From Euglena gracilis (taxonomy: Eukaryota; Euglenida; Euglenophyceae; Euglenales), in NCBI GenBank assembly GCA_039621445.1, contig CP154956.1:97778406-97842405 (forward strand): a stretch of DNA of 64,000 nucleotides, written 5' to 3'. The notes beneath the pieces are model-generated. The model saw nothing but the letters and a program-made list of their open reading frames with translations. It did not search any database and was not told the DNA's origin. Below are positions 57,158 through 64,000 of the stretch, in pieces. How positions within the stretch are numbered: the stretch's first letter is position 1; each line of letters opens with the position of its first letter. A program made the translations under genes and the position numbers.

Positions 57158-58666
57158 TTTCTTTTGTTTTGGTGGGTCTTTTTGGTGAAAACAGGTGGGT
57201 TGGGTGGCTCACACCTTTTCTTCAAAATTCACAAGGCCAACAGCACAATACAATCAATTCAGCAATTCCAAAACCAGCGTCAATGTAATGAACCACGTAC
57301 TGTCCAGGTAAGAATGATATTTGCCACCAAGATAATTCAATTCTTGAACTTGAAACAGACAAAAACAGTGACAGAGACAGAGCCCTGTGCAAACAGATAG
57401 GGTCAGCAATGCTAATAATTCCTAATAAGATTTTCCTAATCCTAACTGCAGCGTCATCCGGTTGGGTTGGGTTAGGTTAAGTTGTTTTGGGCACTCAGCA
57501 CCCCTGACTCACACTCCCCTTCCCGAAGGAGTTGTTTACAACTCTTCACGACTCCAACAGGAAGGGGTGCGGAGTGCACTCGTTGTGAGGAGGGGGTGAG
57601 CGAGGGGACCGTTGTGGTTCAGGGTCCCCCCCCCCTCAGGGGGCTGTGCCGTTCAGGTTCGTTTTACGGCTGGGGGGCTGGATCAAATATTCTCCTTTGG
57701 GTAGTTGGGTCTGTGCGGGGCTGGTGTGTTGCCCCCCCCCAGCCCGCCTAGGGCTGTTTGGCGTTGGGGGGGGGGGGCAGGCGCCGTTGTAAACCAAGCG
57801 CCAGCCATGGTTAAATTTTCAGGAAATTCTTATTCCCAGGCCAGGTGAGTTGTTTTATCACGGTCAGGGTCCTAGACAGCCGTTTTCTGTTCGGTTAGCC
57901 AATTCGGTGTCCAGGGTTGGTGTCCGTTCGGTGGGGGGTGGGTCCATTTGGGGTCTTCCAGCCCCCCCCCCCCCCAGGCCAAGCGGTCAGGCTCCGGCCG
58001 GGGACGAATTTTAATAAAATCAGTTGAGGGCTGGGTTTTGGGTAAAAACCAGGCTGGGTCAAGGACAATGGTTTTTTTTTTGTATTTTTGATGTTTTTCT
58101 GGGGGGTAGGCTGGTTTGTGCGAGGTCAGGTGCTGTGGAGGGTCCTCGCCCCCCCCCCCCCCAGGCCGGTGGCCCGGGGTCGGCCAGGTCTGCGTTTTTG
58201 GGTCAAAGTCAGGTTCCCCTTCCACCGTTTGCCCAGTTTTGGCTGGCTGCCACGGTTGGGGTTGGGGGCTGTGTTTTGTTTTTGTTTTTTTTTACAGGTA
58301 GGCTGGCCAGGTCCGGGGGGGAAGGTTCGTTCTCCACGGGGAGGTCCCAACCCACAACAACAACGATGATAATTGAAGAATGGATTGATTGGCAGAAGAG
58401 AGGCACTTGAGGTCAGTGAATTCGGGTCGGGTCGGGTTTTGTACAGGTCTGTTGGGCTGGTTCGAGTTGGGCTGGCCAGCGGTTCGGGTTCAGGTGGGCT
58501 GGCCAGGGGGGGCTGCCCAGGCCCGTTTTGTCGTTTTCAGTCAGGCAGGTTTTGTCACAGGTGTGTAGTTGTTGGTATGGGTGGTAGGGTTGGGGTTGGC
58601 TTTGGGGTCGTTCGGGGTGTCGACGTGACGGTGTCTGTGAGGGGGCCCAGGGGTATGTGACATGTG
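57158..58666 (-). other. Element D spacer between pol and the accessory ORF
   Basis: G/T- and C-run-rich sequence without a supported ORF. It may hold an intron or promoter for the accessory ORF, but I see no clear signal. Confidence 0.4.
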
Positions 58667-59987
58667 TCACTCCATCCCATCAAGCAACTCTCTCACATCC
58701 ACGGCCAAGTCCCGTTCTTTGCAGTATTGGACCACATCTTTGTTCGTTCGGAGGAAGAAGTGGTTCAGGGGTTCCCACTGAGTATCAGATGGGTCCCAGT
58801 TTTTCCACTGAATCAAAAATTGAAGTTTTCCGTCTTTTCTGCGGTGGTTCAGCACTTTGTCAACCTCCCATTCGTCAGGTCCGACCTCCAACTCCTGTGC
58901 CTTGCCCGACCAAAAGTAGAGGGGGACAGGGGTTGTGTTGTAGAGGTCCTCCACGTGGGGTTTGAGTTGTGAACGGTGGGCAGGTTGTCGGTTTCCAGGT
59001 CGTAGTTCAACCACATAGGAGTGCTGTCCTACCCGTTCCAACACCACCGCAGGTCCTTTCCACTTCGGTTCGAGTTTGTCGGTACCGGGTTGTCTTTCGG
59101 GTTGATACCAGACTTTGGAGCCGATTTCCAAGACGGGTGGTTCTCTGCGGTTTTTGTTCACCGTTTCAGCCCGTTCACGTTGTTTTTCGTTCAGGACCAG
59201 GCTCACCCACTGGTCTTGTTCTGTCATCCTTTCCAAGAACGTTGTGGCCCCTTCCGCTTCTTTTTGTGGTTGGTATGGCAATCCCGCCAACGGTCTGTGC
59301 CTGCCAAACACAATTTCGTACGGTGACAATCCCGTTTCACCTGGGACGTCGTGTAGGGCCCTCAAGGCGTTCGGTAGGAGTTCAACCCAGGGTACCCCTT
59401 TCTCAGCAGCCAGTTTTGCCAGTTTTCGGAGGACTTGTTGACCCGCTATCTCAGCCCGTCCGTTGGCTTGGTGGTGGTATGCCTGCCCGTACGCCACACG
59501 GACCCCGTGGGCAGCACACAGTGTTTTCCACCAACCGGCTGTGAAGTGGGAGCCCCGGTCGGAGCTCACCACCGAGGGTATCCCAAAAATTCCCCACTGT
59601 TTGTACATTTCCTTTCCAACCTTTTCTGCTGTGAGTCCCTTCGCCAGGTGGGGGGTTGCAACCATCCACCCACTCAGCCTGTCCACACACAACGCCAACG
59701 TGTCGTATTTTTTCCCTTCAAAGGTCGTTTCAGGTAGCGAACAAATCGATGTCAACACTGTCCATCAGGTGTGCAGGAATCGGTGTCGGTTCAATGGGGC
59801 ACTTGTATGGTAGGTGGCTGGGTTCTGTTGCTTGGCAGGTTTCACACATGGTCATCATTTTGCCTGTCAGTTTTTTTGCATCCTGGTGGTCCGCAAACGC
59901 AAACCACCTTCCCATCTGGTCCCACAGTCGGGCTGACCCTGGGTGCCCGGCTGTTTCGTGATGTTCCCGAATTACGTTTCCAGTCAA
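58667..59987 (-). CDS. Element D integrase with chromodomain
   Basis: The zinc finger is in the frame 59730-59987 (REHHETAGHPG, CETCQA) and ends with the first catalytic Asp (DSVDIDLF). The core continues in another frame, 58667-59758: second Asp in VVSSDRGSHFTAG, Glu in HHQANGRAEIAG, a GPY/F-like part (KWKGPAVVLERVG), and a C-terminal chromodomain (WEVDKVLNHRRKDGK, then QWKNWDPSDTQWEP, 58750-58870). The frame change near 59.75 kb is either a mutation or, less likely, programmed. The chromodomain suggests insertion directed to modified histones. Confidence 0.88.
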
Positions 59988-60045
59988 CCCACTTGGTACA
60001 CACAGGTGATCGTGTTTGTAGCCTGCCGTTGTCGAATCGGTACCG

Positions 60046-62379
60046 TCAGGGCCAGTTTTTGAACCCCGTTTCCTTCAGGTCCTTGAGCACAGGTCCCCAC
60101 CTTGGGCAACTTTCGTACTCGTTCTTCCATTCCCTGTCCATCACCCCTTTCGGTTCCCCCTGTTGAAGCTCCGGGGCGTGCACTCCCCTTGATGGAGGTC
60201 CAACGGGTGTCCCCGTTGAGGATGACGCACCTTGCGCGTCCTGTTGTTTTGTTGAGTCTGTTGTTGTTAGGGGTTCCACAGGGTCCTCTTCCAGGGGTCT
60301 TCGCCTTGGTGGGTCTTCCTCAGTGGATGGTCCCTCGGCCGTGTTTGAATTTTCTGGGGTTTTGTTTTTTGGTTGGTCTGGTCGGATCAGGTTTCCTGCC
60401 TCATCCGTGGTCTCCCTTGGGGTTGCCTCAGCCAGTTTTTTGCTTGGTTCCACCACAGTCGTTTCCTTCACAACCCATTTCTTTGTCGTTTTTGCAGGTT
60501 TTTGAGGTGTTTTTGAATTTTTTTGAGGGGTGTCACCGTTTTCCGTTGAACCAGGCACTGTGGGCGAATCTTCACCCGTTTTGGCTCCCCCCCTTGTTGT
60601 GACGGCCACAGTGACGGGTTCTTGAAGTTGTTTTTGTGCCTGTGTCAGGTCTGCCACGTTGATCACCATACAAGTTTTCTGTTCCTTTTCCTCCTGTTTG
60701 ATGATTTCTTTCATGAGTCGGTCGTCTTCCTCGACCCCTTGGATCCTCACGTCGGCGAATGCCTGTGAGGCGGGGTAGGCCCACCTACTCAAGGCATCGG
60801 CGACCGTGTTGTCTTTGCCAGGTACGTATGCAACGGTTATGTCGAACCGCGAAAGCAGTTCGTGCCACCTAGCCCTACGTCCAGCTGGTCCACTGGGGGT
60901 GTCCAGCGCCTCCGTTGCCCATGCCTCAATGGACTTGTGGTCCGTCAACACCAGTACCGGTTGCATTCCTATCCAGGAAGCCCATTTTTGCAGGGCCAGG
61001 ATCACTGCGTAGGTCTCCTTCTCCCTAGGAGACCACGAGCGAACCTGCCCAGGTGCCAGTTTTCGTGAACAGAAAGCTACGGGTACTGTTTTTTTGGTCA
61101 TGGCTGTTGTTGGGTCTGGTTTTTCTGCAGTGTCCTCCGCAAATTGTTCCAGAGCCGCACCTACGGCTCTGCCACTTGCATCCACCCTGAGTATGAACGG
61201 TTTGTCTGGGTTCACCGTTTGCAGTTTCAGGCTTCCGAGCAGTTTTCCTTTGATGGTCTGGAAGGCTGTTCGTTCCTTTTCACCGAAAAACACAGGTGTC
61301 AGGCTTCCTTTCTTCCCCTGTCCTTTTTTCACCTTCAGTTTCTCCATTAGGTCTGCTGCCAATTCTGCATACCCTGGGATGTATGAGGCGTAGTAGTTTG
61401 TGAATCCCAGGAAGGCCCGCAGGGCTGTGACCGTTTTGGGTTCCTCCCATTTTTCCAAGGCCATCAGTTTCCCAGGTGCAGGTTTCCGTTGTCCACCTCC
61501 CAGCACGTGTCCACAGAATTCCACCTCTTTCACGAAAAATTTGCATTTTTTGATGTCTGCCACGTGCTGCTGTTTTTTCAGTGCCTCCATCACCCTTCTG
61601 ATGTCCTTGTCGTGTTGTTCGAGGGTTTTTTCTTCTGACCCCTGCCATATGGTTCCTACGATTATGTCGTCCACGTAGGGATTTGCAATGTCCTGTACCT
61701 CCTCCAGGCTGTACTCGATCACCCGCTGGAAAATCGGTACACCGTTTTTCATTCCCATGACCACCACTCTCCACTGTTTTGTTCCCTTAGGTGTGCTGCA
61801 ACAGGTGTAGGGTCTGGACTCTGTTCTCAGTGGCACCTGGTGGAAGGCGTCTTTCAGGTCCAGTACACTGTACAGGGCCCGTTGTCCTTGTTGAACTAGG
61901 ATGTCTTCTATCCTAGGGAGGGGATGGGCGTCTGTGATTGTTGCCTCGTTCAGTGCTCTGAAATCCACCACCCCTCTCCATTTTCCACCCTTTTTGGCCA
62001 CCACGAACGTGGGGCTGGACCAGTCACTCCTCCCGTCTTCCACTTTCAGGTCCCTAACCCATTCGTCCACCATGTCGATGAGTGCCTGTCGGCGTTCTCC
62101 TGTCATGTGGATGGGTCTTTGCTTTTTTGCCACTGTTCCAGGTTTCAGTTCGATTTTCCCATAACCCAGTGGTCCGCGTTCTGGGGGGTCTGGGTAGATT
62201 TTGTCTCGCAAGACCACTCCTTCATAGTCCTGCCGCAGTTTTTTCACCAGTTCAGCCACCCTTTTCGTCTTGTGTTTCCTGTCCTTCTGGCACCACCACA
62301 ACACCGTGAACCCTGTCAGATTTCTTTGCCGATTTCTGAAGTTGTTTTGCCAGTGTTTCCAGTGTTGTTTCGTCTTCAA
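60046..62379 (-). CDS. Element D reverse transcriptase and RNase H
   Basis: One uninterrupted ORF. RT: SSPTFVVAKKGGKWRGVVDF, LDLKDAFHQVPL, and the active site YVDD (61666-61677). Connection: GHVLGGGQRKPAP, LRAFLGFTNYYASYI. RNase H: LRVDASGRAVGAAL, TDHKSIEAW, NTVADALSRW. A roughly 240-residue Thr/Pro/Lys-rich linker follows to the stop at 60046. It overlaps the methyltransferase-protease ORF by about 130 bases in the +1 frame, so a +1 frameshift may join them. All catalytic residues are intact. Confidence 0.92.
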   Translation of the reverse strand: MKTKQHWKHWQNNFRNRQRNLTGFTVLWWCQKDRKHKTKRVAELVKKLRQDYEGVVLRDKIYPDPPERGPLGYGKIELKPGTVAKKQRPIHMTGERRQALIDMVDEWVRDLKVEDGRSDWSSPTFVVAKKGGKWRGVVDFRALNEATITDAHPLPRIEDILVQQGQRALYSVLDLKDAFHQVPLRTESRPYTCCSTPKGTKQWRVVVMGMKNGVPIFQRVIEYSLEEVQDIANPYVDDIIVGTIWQGSEEKTLEQHDKDIRRVMEALKKQQHVADIKKCKFFVKEVEFCGHVLGGGQRKPAPGKLMALEKWEEPKTVTALRAFLGFTNYYASYIPGYAELAADLMEKLKVKKGQGKKGSLTPVFFGEKERTAFQTIKGKLLGSLKLQTVNPDKPFILRVDASGRAVGAALEQFAEDTAEKPDPTTAMTKKTVPVAFCSRKLAPGQVRSWSPREKETYAVILALQKWASWIGMQPVLVLTDHKSIEAWATEALDTPSGPAGRRARWHELLSRFDITVAYVPGKDNTVADALSRWAYPASQAFADVRIQGVEEDDRLMKEIIKQEEKEQKTCMVINVADLTQAQKQLQEPVTVAVTTRGGAKTGEDSPTVPGSTENGDTPQKNSKTPQKPAKTTKKWVVKETTVVEPSKKLAEATPRETTDEAGNLIRPDQPKNKTPENSNTAEGPSTEEDPPRRRPLEEDPVEPLTTTDSTKQQDAQGASSSTGTPVGPPSRGVHAPELQQGEPKGVMDREWKNEYESCPRWGPVLKDLKETGFKNWP

Positions 62380-64000
62380 ACAGTTTTTCCTCGTCCTGGC
62401 CCGCTTCAGCAGGAATCTGCAAATTCATTGCCCGCACTGCCGAAATGTTTTTCTGAAGTTGGTGTATTTTCCGTTCCCTGTGTTTTTGTTCCTTCAGCTG
62501 GTGCCAACTGGACAGCAGCCGCAGTGGTTCACCTATGAGGGCCAATGATTGTAGGTGTGGGAAAACCCCCAGTTGGTGTTGTTCCATCCACGGATACCCG
62601 AGGATGGCATCCACTTGGATGTCGGCGTCATGGAATGTTCCAATGGTGGACCATTCCCTTGTTCTGTCCGTGTTGTGCACCCGTGATGAAAACTGCAGTT
62701 CCAGTGTGACTTCGTGTAGTCCTCCTTCCATCCTTGTTCCGTCCGCTGTGATCAGGGCCAAGGGTTTTTGTGAACGTCTGAAGTTTTGTTGGGGAATCAG
62801 GTTCTTTTTCACCAGGTTTGCCTGTGCTCCCGTGTCAATCAGGGCCTGTAGGAACATTTTTTTGCCGTCCGGCAACACAGCACGGACTTCGATGAGGAGT
62901 TGTTTTGCTTTCTTTCTGCTGATGACCTGCCCCAGCAGGAGTTTGGACACCGGTTCACACAGTCGTTTTGGAAGCCGAATGTTTTGGTCTGGTTCTGTTT
63001 TGTCAGTTGAATCTGGGTTTGGCTGTTGACCTGTCAGTTCTGGGCTGGGCTGTGAGAGCATGTTTTGTCGTGCAGTCTGGGCAGGGCTGGGCTGCTGCAG
63101 CGGTTGTTGCTGCGCGGCCTGGGCTTGGCTGGTTTGCCGTAGCCGTTCGTGGAACCCCGCCAGGTCCTGAATCAGTTGTTCTGGGATCCTGAATTTTTTG
63201 AAGGCTGGAATGTTGTGTTTGTTGCTGAGTTTCACCAGGTGACCACCACCGTTCGGGTCCAGGTTCTTGCACGTTTTCCCGTCACACCGTTTTGCTGGTA
63301 CCTGCAGGATGTCAGGGCTGCCCCAGATTCGTGTTGGTTTTTTGTAACCCCAGTCTGTGTACTGACAGTAATCCACGTCAATGTACGGGTACGGTTTCAT
63401 GTAATCCCGTTTTCCCAGGTATCCGTACCTTGGGTTTTCCAACCAACATTTCTGCGGCTGCAGAAATTCCAGAATTTCCAGGGCTTTGTTTGCAAGGCTG
63501 TCTCCCTTTTCCAGGTTTCTGGGTCTTGTCGTCAGGGCAATGCTGAATTCTGTGCAGGGAACTCCACACACCACCGTGTGGAATTCACCGGGTTTGAAAT
63601 GTTTTCTGAAGTCCCAGTCCAGAACGTCCACCTGGTAATCCGCTTTGCACTTGTGGTCTGAATCCACCGTCACCACCTCGAAAACAATTTTTTCATACAC
63701 CTTGCTGACCGATTTTGTTCCACAGAACAGGTCCAGCATTTTTGGTTTCAGGTTTTCTGCTGTGGCCCGTTCTGGTGTCGCTGTGGCTGCCTCCTGCAGT
63801 TTTCTGATGTGTTTCTGTGTTTTTTCTGTCCCCAAATCGGGTTTTTGTTCACCACCCTTCACCTCGTCCTCCACTGGCGGGTACTCGTGGGCTGTGCCGA
63901 ACCTCACCTTGGATGTCTGGTGTAGGGGGGTGAAATGCTTGTGGAAACCTGGTAGGTACTTGCACCGTGTTTTGTGTCCGCATACCAAAAACACTTCCAC
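62252..64000 (-). CDS. Element D cytosine-5 DNA methyltransferase-like domain fused to protease (5' partial)
   Basis: The frame is open from the window edge (its start lies beyond) to 62252, 582 residues. Residues 88-290 form a C5-methyltransferase-like domain: motif I MLDLFCGTKSVSKVYE (SAM site), motif IV VCGVPCTEFS with the putative nucleophile Cys149, motif VI WLENP, the later YCQYTDWGYKKPTRIWG (in place of motif VIII), and a C-terminal Cys/His cluster (CDGKTC, GGGH). This matches the short C5-MTase-like family of phages and algae rather than DNMT1/3. After a Gln/Pro linker, residues 370-480 are a retropepsin with ALIDTGAQANLV (Asp389) and AILGYPWM. It would make a polyprotein that can modify DNA and process gag-pol. 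Activity is not shown by sequence. Confidence 0.85.
   Translation of the reverse strand: MEVFLVCGHKTRCKYLPGFHKHFTPLHQTSKVRFGTAHEYPPVEDEVKGGEQKPDLGTEKTQKHIRKLQEAATATPERATAENLKPKMLDLFCGTKSVSKVYEKIVFEVVTVDSDHKCKADYQVDVLDWDFRKHFKPGEFHTVVCGVPCTEFSIALTTRPRNLEKGDSLANKALEILEFLQPQKCWLENPRYGYLGKRDYMKPYPYIDVDYCQYTDWGYKKPTRIWGSPDILQVPAKRCDGKTCKNLDPNGGGHLVKLSNKHNIPAFKKFRIPEQLIQDLAGFHERLRQTSQAQAAQQQPLQQPSPAQTARQNMLSQPSPELTGQQPNPDSTDKTEPDQNIRLPKRLCEPVSKLLLGQVISRKKAKQLLIEVRAVLPDGKKMFLQALIDTGAQANLVKKNLIPQQNFRRSQKPLALITADGTRMEGGLHEVTLELQFSSRVHNTDRTREWSTIGTFHDADIQVDAILGYPWMEQHQLGVFPHLQSLALIGEPLRLLSSWHQLKEQKHRERKIHQLQKNISAVRAMNLQIPAEAGQDEEKLFEDETTLETLAKQLQKSAKKSDRVHGVVVVPEGQETQDEKGG

Larger units (their letters stand above)
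53703..64000 (-). mobile_element. Element D: chromovirus with a DNA cytosine methyltransferase-like domain
   Basis: The order on the minus strand is methyltransferase-protease, RT-RNase H, integrase-chromodomain, 1.5-kb spacer, accessory Cys-rich ORF, 3' LTR. The 5' part, including any gag and the 5' LTR, lies beyond 64000. The pol ORFs are long and keep their catalytic residues, so this is the youngest-looking element in the window. It is inserted in the B-type gag also hit by element E. Confidence 0.85.

Noticed and set aside
1-64000. tRNA or rRNA genes
   Set aside because: No cloverleaf or rRNA-like stretch was recognised by eye. The TGGTAGCAGA words are primer-binding sites, not tRNA genes.

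Overview
This looks like a piece of nuclear genome from a microbial eukaryote (alga or other protist), not a bacterium or organelle. The evidence is two host genes cut into many short exons with GT-AG and some GC-AG introns, low-complexity and microsatellite-rich introns, a plant/algal-type TTTAGGG telomere-like tract, and dense chromodomain-bearing Ty3/gypsy retrotransposons primed by initiator tRNA-Met. I cannot name the lineage from sequence alone.

Region 1 (1-21.8 kb) is host sequence with two genes on the minus strand. A VPS26C/arrestin-fold gene starts at 5248 and runs left. Six exons are readable to 1347, and the rest is not seen. A P4-type ATPase (lipid flippase) gene has 15 readable exons from 21064 down to its stop at 8076. 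They cover the end of the P domain and the C-terminal membrane half; the 5' half of the gene is absent. Introns and intergenic DNA carry simple repeats, TIR-type MITE-like elements, a repeated 0.3-kb family, and a 1.2-kb block bracketed by GCGGTCGGCT arrays.

Region 2 (21.8-64 kb) is a nested pile of retroelements with no host gene seen. Element A (+, about 21.83-33.47 kb) is a broken chromovirus with an extra 5.5 kb of ORFs between its chromodomain and its 3' LTR. To its right are an LTR with PBS from an E-type element and a DIRS-like RT relic. Element B (+, about 36.4-42.7 kb) has LTR, PBS, gag and protease, and a second DIRS-like RT relic follows it. Next come a minus-strand integrase/chromodomain scrap and a minus-strand B-type gag. 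Element E (-, 45278-53523, 5-bp target duplication CACAG) lies inside the zinc-knuckle codons of that gag. Element D (-, 53703 to beyond 64000) is inserted in the same gag.

The most interesting system is in these retroelements. Element D encodes a cytosine-5 DNA methyltransferase-like domain joined to its protease, ahead of RT, RNase H, integrase and chromodomain. Elements A and E carry a different domain, related to phage N6-adenine methyltransferases, between protease and RT. Elements A and D also share an unrecognised Cys-rich protein encoded downstream of the chromodomain, where an envelope gene would sit. Separately, elements A and B are packed with short perfect hairpins, many with UNCG or GAAA loops, in both LTR and coding sequence.
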